64,000 nt of DNA from assembly GCA_023391415.1 (NCBI GenBank), contig JAEWAY010000011.1, forward strand, positions 1 through 64,000, written 5' to 3'. The notes under the pieces were generated by a model, which was not told the origin of the DNA, made no database searches, and saw only the letters and a program-made list of their open reading frames with translations. The position numbers and the translations under genes are program-made. Positions 54,137 through 64,000 of the stretch are shown here, piece after piece. How positions within the stretch are numbered: position 1 is the first letter of the stretch; every line of letters begins with the position of its first letter. This DNA is from Bacteroidota bacterium. GTDB lineage: Bacteria; Bacteroidota; Bacteroidia; Cytophagales; Cytophagaceae.

Positions 54137-54565
54137 ATGAAGATATTGATACTTAATGGTCCTAACCTTAATCTCTTGGGCTTGAGGGAGCCTGGCGTAT
54201 ATGGAAGTCAGGGTTTCGATACGTATTTTGAAGATTTGAAAGCGATGTTTCCGGACGCGGAACTAGAATATTATCAATCGAATGTGGAGGGGGAATTAGT
54301 CAATAAAATTCATGAAGTGGGCTTTTCCTATGATGGTGTGGTGTTCAACGCGGGAGCCTATACGCATACTTCCATCGCTTTGTCGGACGCTATCGCGGCT
54401 GTAAAGACGCCTGTGATGGAGGTGCATATCTCCAACGTGTACGCCCGGGAGGAGTTTCGGCATAAGAGTATGATCAGTAAAAACTGCGCCGGGGTCATAA
54501 CCGGCCTTGGGCTTGACAGTTATATGCTGGCGGTTTACTATTTTATTTCCAGAGAAAGCGCGTGA
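54137..54565 (+). CDS. aroQ: 3-dehydroquinate dehydratase, type II
   Basis: The 142-residue shikimate-pathway enzyme opens KILILNGPNLNLLGLREPGVYG, with catalytic Tyr22. The substrate loop NAGAYTHTSIAL and the catalytic His in VMEVHISNVYAREEFRH follow. It forms a dodecamer in the cytoplasm. Its stop overlaps the GTG start of the next gene by 4 bases. Confidence 0.97.
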   Translation: MKILILNGPNLNLLGLREPGVYGSQGFDTYFEDLKAMFPDAELEYYQSNVEGELVNKIHEVGFSYDGVVFNAGAYTHTSIALSDAIAAVKTPVMEVHISNVYAREEFRHKSMISKNCAGVITGLGLDSYMLAVYYFISRESA

Positions 54566-55614
54566 TTTCCTTTTATCCCGGACCATCTCAATTATATCCT
54601 CAGATCCGCGACTTTATGCTTGAAGCGGTAGATTCGGGTATTTTGTCGGTCAATCACCGGAGTGACGCTTATATCTCGATGGCGGGGGCCACCATCGCCT
54701 CCATGAAAAGAGTATTGCGGATTCCGGATGAGTATCAGGTATATTTTGTGTCTTCGGCTACCGAATGCTGGGAGATTATCGCCCAGTCGCTGATTCTGGA
54801 CAAAGGGAGTGTGCATTTGTACAATGGCGCGTTTGGCCGCAAGTGGTATGAATATACAGCCCGCCTGTCTAAAAATTGCAGGTTCATCGCTTTTGATCCG
54901 GAGGAGGAGGCGCCTTTCCCAGAAGGCGACTTGGGTGAAATGGTGTGCGTAACGCATAATGAAACCTCCAACGCTACACAACTTAGTATGGAATACGCGC
55001 GCGCGTTGAGGAAAAGATATCCAGACACGTTGATCGCGGTTGACGCCACTTCTTCCATGGCGGGTTGTGACCTGGATTTTGAACAGGCGGATATCTGGTT
55101 CGCTTCCGCGCAGAAGTGCTTTGGCTTGCCCGCGGGATTGGCGGTTATGGTATGTTCGCCCCGGGCAATCGAGCGGGCTAAAGCGATTGGGGAGGAAAAG
55201 CATTACAATAGCTTGTTGTTTATCGACTCTATGGCGCGTAAGACACAAACTACGCATACACCCAATGTGTTAAATATTTTTTTACTTGGAAAGATTATGG
55301 AGATAGTTCCGGAAATTCATGTAACCGCTGAGCGGTTGCGCTCGCGAAAACGTCGGATAAATGATTTTTTTGAGAATCAGACACCTTTTTCGCGCCTTAT
55401 AAAAAACCGGGCTGTCCAGTCCGATACGGTATTGTGTTTTAACGCGGATAAAGTTCAATTGAAGGAACTTAAGAAAAAAGCCGCGTCCCAGGGCTTGTTG
55501 TTGGGCAATGGTTATGGCCCCTGGGCTGACAATAGCTTTCGAATCGCTAACTTTCCGGCTATTCAGGATCAGGATTATGATAAACTGACGCGATTTATAA
55601 AGAATTTTTCATGA
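54562..55614 (+). CDS. Class V aminotransferase, SerC-like
   Basis: The 350-residue PLP enzyme opens FYPGPSQLYPQI and has the PLP lysine at Lys185 in SAQKCFGLPAG. The sequence VDATSSMAGCDLDFEQADIWF carries the Asp that pairs with the PLP ring. It could be a phosphoserine aminotransferase variant or an alanine-glyoxylate-type enzyme; the substrate is uncertain. The start is GTG at 54562, overlapping aroQ by 4 bases; its end overlaps rnhA by 4 bases, so aroQ, this gene and rnhA are one operon. Confidence 0.85.
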   Translation: MISFYPGPSQLYPQIRDFMLEAVDSGILSVNHRSDAYISMAGATIASMKRVLRIPDEYQVYFVSSATECWEIIAQSLILDKGSVHLYNGAFGRKWYEYTARLSKNCRFIAFDPEEEAPFPEGDLGEMVCVTHNETSNATQLSMEYARALRKRYPDTLIAVDATSSMAGCDLDFEQADIWFASAQKCFGLPAGLAVMVCSPRAIERAKAIGEEKHYNSLLFIDSMARKTQTTHTPNVLNIFLLGKIMEIVPEIHVTAERLRSRKRRINDFFENQTPFSRLIKNRAVQSDTVLCFNADKVQLKELKKKAASQGLLLGNGYGPWADNSFRIANFPAIQDQDYDKLTRFIKNFS

Positions 55615-56066
55615 TTTTACTATATACGGACGGCGCGGCGAAGGGTAATCCGGGACCCGGAGGATATGGAGTGGTACTGATCTATAAGCAGCACCGCAAA
55701 GAGTTGTCGGAGGGTTTCCGGCTCACGACCAACAACCGGATGGAGTTGCTGGCTGTGATTAAAGGCCTTGAAGCGCTTAAAGGAGAAGGCTTTGAGGTAA
55801 CGGTAGTTTCCGATTCGAAGTATGTGGTTGACTCTGTGGAAAAAGGCTGGATTTACAAGTGGGTACGGAAAGACTGGAAAGATGTAAAGAATGTTGATTT
55901 ATGGCAACGTTTTTTGCCATTATACCATAAGCATAAAGTTCGTTTCAGATGGATCAAAGGCCACGCGGGGCATCTGGAAAATGAACGGTGCGACCGTCTC
56001 GCGGTGATGAGCGCGGAGGGCGGGAGTTTACGGGTTGACGAAGGATATGAAGCCTCCAGAACCTGA
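55611..56066 (+). CDS. rnhA: Ribonuclease HI
   Basis: The 151-residue enzyme cuts RNA in RNA:DNA hybrids. The acidic active site is complete: Asp7 (YTDGAAKGNPG), Glu45 (NNRMELLAV), Asp68 (VVSDSKYV) and Asp128 (ENERCDRLA), with the His-bearing loop KGHAGHLEN. The basic handle region WVRKDWKDVKN is present. It overlaps the aminotransferase gene by 4 bases. Confidence 0.97.
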   Translation: MILLYTDGAAKGNPGPGGYGVVLIYKQHRKELSEGFRLTTNNRMELLAVIKGLEALKGEGFEVTVVSDSKYVVDSVEKGWIYKWVRKDWKDVKNVDLWQRFLPLYHKHKVRFRWIKGHAGHLENERCDRLAVMSAEGGSLRVDEGYEASRT

Positions 56067-56277
56067 AAAACACCTCGCTTTTATTTTAGACAATTTTGTA
56101 TTGGAATAATACAGCTTTGATATTCTGTTTACTTTTCTTCAAGTATCAATATTGTACTTTTTTTATAATAAACTGATTTTAAAAAACAAGTTTGTTCAAT
56201 TTAATATTGATATTTGTTATCCTATAACTATTTAGCTTATTTTGGGTCTTGTTTGTAAATTGATTTATTCCTTGAGA

Positions 56278-56973
56278 ATGAAAATGAGGCTTTTTTATCT
56301 GGTTATTGGATTAATTTTTGTCGCGGCGGGCTTGCGCGCTCAGCCCGAGACTCCGGCTGGTCTCGTATTGGGACAGGATTTGCCCAACAGGGACCGTACC
56401 TGGTATTTCTGTCCGGAAGGCGATGTACAGATGATAGAGGATGTCTGGCCCGAAAAATCTACTTATCAGGGAAAGTGGTCATTGCGGAATGGGGTTTTGT
56501 CTATAAGCCTGACGTCGCATTATGGTAAAAGAGGGATCGGCGAAGCGTGGGTGAAGGAAAATACCAGAGGATTCAATGAATACGCCGATTTTGTACATGT
56601 GGTAAAGGAAACGCTGTCTTTTGAGTGGGATCAGTTATTTGCCGGAGATACGCCATTTGTCATTGTGAAGCGGGATTTTACTTGCCCCGCGGGTTTTTAC
56701 GCGCCGCGATTGCCTGGGAAGTACCCGATCGCTTCATATAAGGTATTGTCGGAGAAAGAGCTCAAGGGAATGTCGTTAGAGGAATTGGCCATTATGCGTA
56801 CGGAGATTATGGCCCGTTACGGGTTGAAGTTTATGACTTCATCCATATATGAATATTATCTTGAAAAGGAATGGTATTTCCCGGATAAGTCCTCTGTCGA
56901 TATGTATCTTACTATTATTGAAAAACAAAATATCCGAAAGATCGCCGCGATGGAGAGAAGGTTGAAGCGGTAG
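56278..56973 (+). CDS. Secreted YARHG-domain protein
   Basis: The 232-residue protein has a signal peptide (MRLFYLVIGLIFVAAGLRAQ). A central beta-rich region (GKWSLRNGVLSISLTSHYG) precedes a C-terminal YARHG domain with EKELKGMSLEELAIMRTEIMARYGLKF and YYLEKEWYFP. YARHG domains occur in extracellular Bacteroidota proteins; their function is unknown. The motif here reads MARYG. I chose the ATG at 56278 rather than an upstream TTG. The 211 bases before it are AT-rich with no clear promoter match. Confidence 0.78.
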   Translation: MKMRLFYLVIGLIFVAAGLRAQPETPAGLVLGQDLPNRDRTWYFCPEGDVQMIEDVWPEKSTYQGKWSLRNGVLSISLTSHYGKRGIGEAWVKENTRGFNEYADFVHVVKETLSFEWDQLFAGDTPFVIVKRDFTCPAGFYAPRLPGKYPIASYKVLSEKELKGMSLEELAIMRTEIMARYGLKFMTSSIYEYYLEKEWYFPDKSSVDMYLTIIEKQNIRKIAAMERRLKR

Positions 56974-57052
56974 GAATTGACTTTTATCGGTTTTCTTTCC
57001 CATTTTTTCATTGGATTTATTATCTTATCGATCTTTTTAAAAAAATAATTCG

Positions 57053-58648
57053 ATGAGATTGGTCGCTTTAATTGCTTGTTTACTCACTTCCTTTGTTTTA
57101 TCCGCTCAGACAAAAACAGTCAGAAAACTTAATGACGCCGAGTATCAGAACTTGAAACTGCTGTTCGAGGATTTTGAAAATTTTCTGAAAGTCAACTTAA
57201 ACGATACGGTCTATGAACATCAGCGTAACTTCAATATGAAATTTACGCCTACCCGCCTTCATAGCGGAGATATTCAGGTATGGGATGACCGTGATCCGGA
57301 AAAACAGGACTTCGCGCCCGTGTTTTCCGTAGTGAAGTATGATAAAGCCTCCGGGCGGTTTGGATACAACGCGCGCCTTGTCTTGAACCCGTTAAACAAG
57401 CCGGACGTCCTCTATGATGAACTTCGCAAGTATTATTATTTCGAAGTTCCGGTCAGGCAAGTTGAAAGCTGGAAAGAACTTTCCGAGCGTATAGACACTG
57501 TCGTGACTTTGGTAAAAGATACCTTGGGAGTAGAAGGCTTGGGCGACAAAGTGGATACATCCTTTGTAAAGGTTGTGGATACGCTTACCCGGACGAAAAA
57601 CTCCGATAGGATTTTTATAACGCGTACTACGGAAACCAATCGGGTTTTTGGAGCTTTCAAAATATACGCGGTGACGATTAAGGGGAAAAAGCCGGTGTTG
57701 GAACCGCTATCCGAGGAAATGCGGTGGTGGTTGAAGCTGGACGATAGCTGGAGGTCTTTTTTCAAAGAAAAGTATAAATTGGCCAATTATCCTGAAAACT
57801 ATGAAATTCGAAAATGTCAGGGACTTAGGGAGCTTGACGTGTCGAATAAACCTGTTTCGGACGTGTCTTTTCTGGCTAACTTTACTTTTCTGGAAAAGCT
57901 CAACCTAAGTAAAACCCAGGTAAAGGATTTGTCTCCGATCAAAGACCTCAAAAGGCTCAAGGAACTGAATCTGGCGGGGAGTAAGGTAGACACGCTTTTA
58001 TATCTCAAAGACTTGATCAATCTGGAAGTGCTGGATATTTCCGGATTGCAGATATACTCGCTCGAAAACATCGCGGGTCTGGTCAAGATGCGAGAGCTCA
58101 CCTGTGGCGAGAATAAGCTGACGAATCTTGAGCCATTGCGCGATATGGCTATGCTTGAGGAGCTTGATATATCACTGAACTACGCGATCAAGGATGTTGC
58201 GCCGATAACCGGATTGGTTACATTGGAGAAGCTGAGACTCAAAAAAGTGGCGATCGGGTCTCTGGAACCTTTGACGGGATTGGTCAATCTGGTGTATCTC
58301 GATTGTTTTAACGCGGGGATCAGCGATCTGAGCCCCTTAAGCAAACTGCCCAAGCTGATGCATCTGGATATTTCGCACAATTCAGTCTCGGATCTGAGCC
58401 CGATACGTTCGCTCAATTATATTACCTATCTGGCTCTCGCGTCTACTAAAATTTCCGATCTTTCGCCGATATCCAGGTTCAGGCATCTCGAATACCTGAA
58501 TGTAAGCGGCAATCCTCAGATAAAGTCGATCAGCGCCGTGCCGGATGAAACATTGCAAACGCTTATCGCGCATTATTCCGGCTTACCTACCGGAGAAATT
58601 CAGCGATTCAAGAAAAAGAATCCGAAGTGTAAGATTACCTATTATTGA
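57053..58648 (+). CDS. Secreted leucine-rich repeat protein (internalin/SDS22-like)
   Basis: The 531-residue protein has a signal peptide (MRLVALIACLLTSFVLSAQ) and a non-repeat N-terminal domain to about 255. About ten leucine-rich repeats of 21-22 residues follow (near 258-515), of the type LxxLxxLxLxxxxIxDLSPLxx. The C-terminal cap ends IQRFKKKNPKCKITYY, typical of Bacteroidota LRR proteins. It probably binds a protein or glycan on the cell surface; no T9SS sorting domain is present. It lies 79 bases after the YARHG gene on the same strand. Confidence 0.85.
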   Translation: MRLVALIACLLTSFVLSAQTKTVRKLNDAEYQNLKLLFEDFENFLKVNLNDTVYEHQRNFNMKFTPTRLHSGDIQVWDDRDPEKQDFAPVFSVVKYDKASGRFGYNARLVLNPLNKPDVLYDELRKYYYFEVPVRQVESWKELSERIDTVVTLVKDTLGVEGLGDKVDTSFVKVVDTLTRTKNSDRIFITRTTETNRVFGAFKIYAVTIKGKKPVLEPLSEEMRWWLKLDDSWRSFFKEKYKLANYPENYEIRKCQGLRELDVSNKPVSDVSFLANFTFLEKLNLSKTQVKDLSPIKDLKRLKELNLAGSKVDTLLYLKDLINLEVLDISGLQIYSLENIAGLVKMRELTCGENKLTNLEPLRDMAMLEELDISLNYAIKDVAPITGLVTLEKLRLKKVAIGSLEPLTGLVNLVYLDCFNAGISDLSPLSKLPKLMHLDISHNSVSDLSPIRSLNYITYLALASTKISDLSPISRFRHLEYLNVSGNPQIKSISAVPDETLQTLIAHYSGLPTGEIQRFKKKNPKCKITYY

Positions 58649-58658
58649 TCCTGTTCGG

Positions 58659-58694
58659 GTAAGGGAAAGTCGCATTCCGCTACTTTTCCCTTAC
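58659..58694 (+). terminator. Hairpin after the LRR gene
   Basis: GTAAGGGAAAGT (58659-58670) pairs with ACTTTTCCCTTAC (58682-58694) with one bulged T, followed by TTTTCC and a later TTTTTT. It probably ends the LRR transcript. Confidence 0.6.
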
Positions 58695-58722
58695 TTTTCC
58701 TGATTTTTTGAGTTTAACCCTT

Positions 58723-58730
58723 TACATTTG
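58723..58730 (+). promoter_or_regulatory. Candidate -7 box (TACATTTG) for valS
   Basis: TACATTTG matches TAnnTTTG and lies 27 bases before the valS ATG. The nearest upstream TTTG is at about 12 bases, shorter than the usual spacer. Confidence 0.4.
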
Positions 58731-58757
58731 TTTTTCTTTTTTAGATTCTAAGTTAGC

Positions 58758-61382
<2,625 letters not shown>

Positions 61383-61410
61383 AGCGATCGGAAATTAAGT
61401 TCGCGGTCAA

Positions 61411-61440
61411 GCCCGTGGTTTTACGCCACGGGCTTTTTTT
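61411..61440 (+). terminator. valS terminator
   Basis: The perfect 8-bp stem GCCCGTGG/CCACGGGC (61411-61418 with 61426-61433) is followed by seven T. Confidence 0.92.
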
Positions 61441-61484
61441 GGTGTATGGAAAAGATACTGGACTTGGTCCCGGGTTTTTCCAAG

Positions 61485-62984
61485 CTAGAGTCTTGCAGGT
61501 TTTCCCATTGCTGTTTTTTCGTTATTACTTATGTGTGGAATTTTCCATCCTCCTTTGATTTTTTCTATGAATTTGGCAGCCATCAGAATCAAATAGTCCT
61601 GATTTCTGTTGCCGACGATTTGTATCGACAAGGGGATGTTGTCTTTGTTGAATCCAAAAGGCGCGGAGCACGCGGGGAAGTCGATGGCGCTGAATATTGT
61701 GGTATAGTTCCAGTCTAAGGGGCGTAACAATGAGTGGTAGTTTTGGGGAGCGACTCTTGGGAAAACAGGCATAATGATCAGCGCCTTGTCGTTTAAGATC
61801 AAATCCAGACGCTCCGCGACTTTTTCACCTTCATGTATACATTTTAAAACGTCGCTTCGAGATCTGCCCATAAGTCGCTCGCCTAGCAACATCATTAAAC
61901 CGGGCATGGTCAATCGACTTTTTCCCGCTAGCCTTAATAAAATCTCCTTTGTAATGGAGAGTTTGTCTCCATTGCCAAACTCTTCGTTGAGCGAGTAGTC
62001 GGTAGCGTCGGTCAGGCTGGACTGCCAGATGGCAAACGCGTGATAAAATAGTTTACTGTCCAGCGTTTTAATCCGGGCTCCATAGGAGTTGAAAATTTTA
62101 CCCGCTTCCGTCACGGCGTTTATGATTTCTTTGTCAGGATGAGAGGTGTATTGAATATCCGGAGCCGGGCAGAGGTAAAAAGTATAATTACTCCAGTCGT
62201 CTATTTGGGCGTTCAGGTATTTTTGGCAGTCGTCGTTATCGACCTGGGCTCCCGACATGATTTTGAGCAGAGGGTACAAGTCTTCAGCTTGGCGACACAT
62301 GGGGCCAATGGCGAGATTTTTTCTGATTTTACTGGAATCAATATTGGTCAGATCCCTTTTTTTACAGAAGGCGTGTCCTTTGATGGATATAAGGCTGGAG
62401 GTTGGACGGTGCCCGAATATGCCGCAAAAGGCCGCGGGCATTCTGATAGAGCCCGCGATGTCGCTTCCTACTCCAAAGGGAACTCCTCCTGCTCCGATGA
62501 TAGCGCCTTCACCTCCGCTACTTCCTCCGGGAGTCCTGCCTGGATCATATGGGTTTCTGGTGATACCATAGACTTTGTTGTAGCTTTCCATCCAGAAATT
62601 GCACTCAGGTACATTGGTTTTTCCCAGTATTATAGCTCCCTCACGCTTAAGACGCTTAATCGATTCAGCGTCTTCGGTAGCGATGTCGCCTTTTCGAAAG
62701 AGTGATCCTGAGGTAAAGGGAAAATCTTTGAGGGCGATACTTTCCTTTACAGTGATAGGAACACCGGCTAGCAGCCCCAAATGGTTTCCTCGCGAGATTG
62801 TTTGTTCGACTTCTTTGGCCTCTTGCAGCGCTTGCTCAAATCTGTCGGCTACTACCGCGTTGATGACTCCATTGACCTCCTGAATTCGTTCAATATGCGT
62901 TCTCACGACTTCGACGGGCGAAATGTTCTTATCTCTTATAAGTTTCGCCAGTTCAAAAGCTCCCTTTTCCAACAAATCATTCAT
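61485..62984 (-). CDS. Amidase (amidase-signature, FAAH-like)
   Basis: The 499-residue hydrolase has the Ser-cisSer-Lys triad: Lys80 in GVPITVKE, cis-Ser155 in PGGSSGGEGA and the nucleophile Ser179 in GSDIAGSIRMPA. The layout is closer to the fatty-acid-amide-hydrolase branch than to GatA, and no gatB/C is adjacent. The substrate is unknown. It is convergent with valS. Between its start and the next gene (62985-63162) the DNA is AT-rich with no clear signal. Confidence 0.9.
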   Translation of the reverse strand: MNDLLEKGAFELAKLIRDKNISPVEVVRTHIERIQEVNGVINAVVADRFEQALQEAKEVEQTISRGNHLGLLAGVPITVKESIALKDFPFTSGSLFRKGDIATEDAESIKRLKREGAIILGKTNVPECNFWMESYNKVYGITRNPYDPGRTPGGSSGGEGAIIGAGGVPFGVGSDIAGSIRMPAAFCGIFGHRPTSSLISIKGHAFCKKRDLTNIDSSKIRKNLAIGPMCRQAEDLYPLLKIMSGAQVDNDDCQKYLNAQIDDWSNYTFYLCPAPDIQYTSHPDKEIINAVTEAGKIFNSYGARIKTLDSKLFYHAFAIWQSSLTDATDYSLNEEFGNGDKLSITKEILLRLAGKSRLTMPGLMMLLGERLMGRSRSDVLKCIHEGEKVAERLDLILNDKALIIMPVFPRVAPQNYHSLLRPLDWNYTTIFSAIDFPACSAPFGFNKDNIPLSIQIVGNRNQDYLILMAAKFIEKIKGGWKIPHISNNEKTAMGKPARL

Positions 62985-63162
62985 ATGAATCGCGTTTTAA
63001 CCCGGATAAATAAACCACTGTATTTGAAACAGGTTTGGACAACCAGTGGTTAAAGTTAATTAAAACGCTTTATTTTTCATCAAATAAAGAGTGTTTAAAT
63101 ATGGTGTTTATTTATAATGCACTTTAAATGTCTTTGGTTGTGCGATAAAAAGACGTTTTATC

Positions 63163-64000
63163 TCAGGAATTTATAATGTGATTATCTGTGGGTATACTGA
63201 TACTTTCAGCTTTTCCATACTCAATCCAGGTATCTAAGAATTGAACTATGGTATTTCTGGAAAAATGATTTTCAGAATACCGTATAATGTAACACAAGCG
63301 GTCACCGCCATACCTGACGACGCAATCCAGCAAATGTTTTCTTATATGGGACGAGTCAAAGATTTCTCTGGTTTGAATCAGTTCTAGTTCACTGTTTTCG
63401 TTGAAATGGTTTTCAAACGGCTGGAAATTTAATCGTACTGAAGAAGCAGGCCTTGGTGAACTTTGTCGGACTCTTGATTTGGCACGGGCATAACCTTCCT
63501 TAAAACTTCGCGAAGGATGATCGTCCAGGTGTATATGAACCGGAATGTCATAGGCGAAAAATCCGATAGCGTCCATAAATGAATCAGGCGACCCGGGTAT
63601 TGTCCTGCCATGATAGCGAACATCCAATACGACATCTTTGCTGGCGGTCCATTTGCCTATAGCCGTAGCGAGGGCGGCGCCCTGTTTTAAAAATATATTT
63701 TGCATATTGCAAGGCGCGTCCAATATCGAGATGGTCTTAGTCTCCTCGGCCATTACCTGGTAGCTGTTGGGGCCTTTCTCAAATTCATGAGGAATAATAA
63801 AGGTGGCAGGCAAGTGAAAATGAACAGAATCGGAGCACTCGTTTTGGTTCAGTTGATTTAGGTAAAAAATGTAGGAGTCTTTTACCGATGGTGGCTTGAT
63901 CTCTATGCCATTGAGAAGAGCTATGAGGCGTTTGATGATACCCGCGCTCGTCATGCCGTCTCCCAGCAGATGATGGTAAATCAATAGCCCGGTATGCGCG
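63163..64000 (-). CDS. Condensation-domain enzyme, C-terminal part (cut by the right edge)
   Basis: The open frame continues to the last base of the window, so only the C-terminal 279 residues or so are seen. The active-site motif HHxxxDG is present as YHHLLGDGMTSAGII. The rest (GFFAYDIPVHIHLDD, RYSENHFSRNTIVQFLDTW) fits the second lobe of the CAT-like condensation superfamily. Members include NRPS condensation domains, PapA-type acyltransferases and wax-ester synthases. No adenylation or carrier domain follows, so it is either a terminal domain or a free-standing acyltransferase. The start lies outside the window. Confidence 0.75.
   Translation of the reverse strand, partial: AHTGLLIYHHLLGDGMTSAGIIKRLIALLNGIEIKPPSVKDSYIFYLNQLNQNECSDSVHFHLPATFIIPHEFEKGPNSYQVMAEETKTISILDAPCNMQNIFLKQGAALATAIGKWTASKDVVLDVRYHGRTIPGSPDSFMDAIGFFAYDIPVHIHLDDHPSRSFKEGYARAKSRVRQSSPRPASSVRLNFQPFENHFNENSELELIQTREIFDSSHIRKHLLDCVVRYGGDRLCYIIRYSENHFSRNTIVQFLDTWIEYGKAESISIPTDNHIINS

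Overview
The window looks like chromosomal DNA of a gliding-type Bacteroidota, most likely Cytophagales-like. The evidence is gliding genes gldB, gldD and gldE, a PorP/SprF-type protein next to a giant secreted protein with a type IX secretion (T9SS) type B C-terminal domain, a PorE-like OmpA protein, a RemB/Wzi-like outer-membrane protein, and promoters of the Bacteroidota TTTG-N19-TAnnTTTG form. No rRNA, tRNA or CRISPR array was seen. Gene content is mostly housekeeping, with surface and envelope genes between.

Layout. 1-2.9 kb: a truncated ORF at the left edge (perhaps an IS1595-type transposase start), a 14-bp palindrome, fabF, and a methylenetetrahydrofolate reductase-like gene. 3.2-7.9 kb: a 1236-residue T9SS-type adhesin with five exact 80-residue repeats, then porP/sprF. 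7.9-8.4 kb: an internally deleted alcohol dehydrogenase pseudogene. 8.55-15.2 kb: a complete trpEGDCFBA operon preceded by a promoter, a 15-residue leader peptide with tandem Trp codons, and an attenuator. 15.3-20.8 kb (minus): mutY-ssb-gldE-gldD-recG. 20.9-24 kb (plus): HU-family gene, TPR protein, a 29-codon AURKAIP1/COX24-type gene, and RNase E/G. 24-30.3 kb: outer-membrane barrel, gldB, glycosyltransferase, asnB, nth, and a sigma factor with a small partner. 30.5-36.8 kb: uvrA, PorE-like OmpA protein, small membrane protein, upp. 36.8-46.9 kb: envelope/exopolysaccharide-type genes (FemAB/GNAT-like, polysaccharide deacetylase, RemB/Wzi-like, MsbA-like ABC exporter, an HTTM-like pair, a polytopic membrane protein) and a DUF2851 gene. 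46.9-56 kb: pyrF, barrel protein, pyrD-ftsK-lolA, xerD, then aroQ-aminotransferase-rnhA. 56-64 kb: YARHG and leucine-rich-repeat secreted proteins, valS, an amidase, and the C-terminal end of a condensation-domain enzyme that runs off the right edge.

How the parts work together. The trp operon is self-contained and appears to be controlled by ribosome-mediated attenuation, so tryptophan scarcity would be read through stalling at two adjacent UGG codons. GldB/D/E, SprF, the PorE-like protein and the CHU_C adhesin belong to the gliding/T9SS machinery and its cargo. MutY, Nth, UvrA, RecG, SSB, XerD and FtsK form a dispersed genome-maintenance set. Upp, PyrF and PyrD cover pyrimidine salvage and synthesis.

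The most interesting items are the trp leader, promoters placed so close to ATG that the transcripts may be leaderless, the decayed dehydrogenase, two very short or partner genes (29 and 77 codons), the palindrome upstream of fabF, and the condensation-domain enzyme at the right edge.
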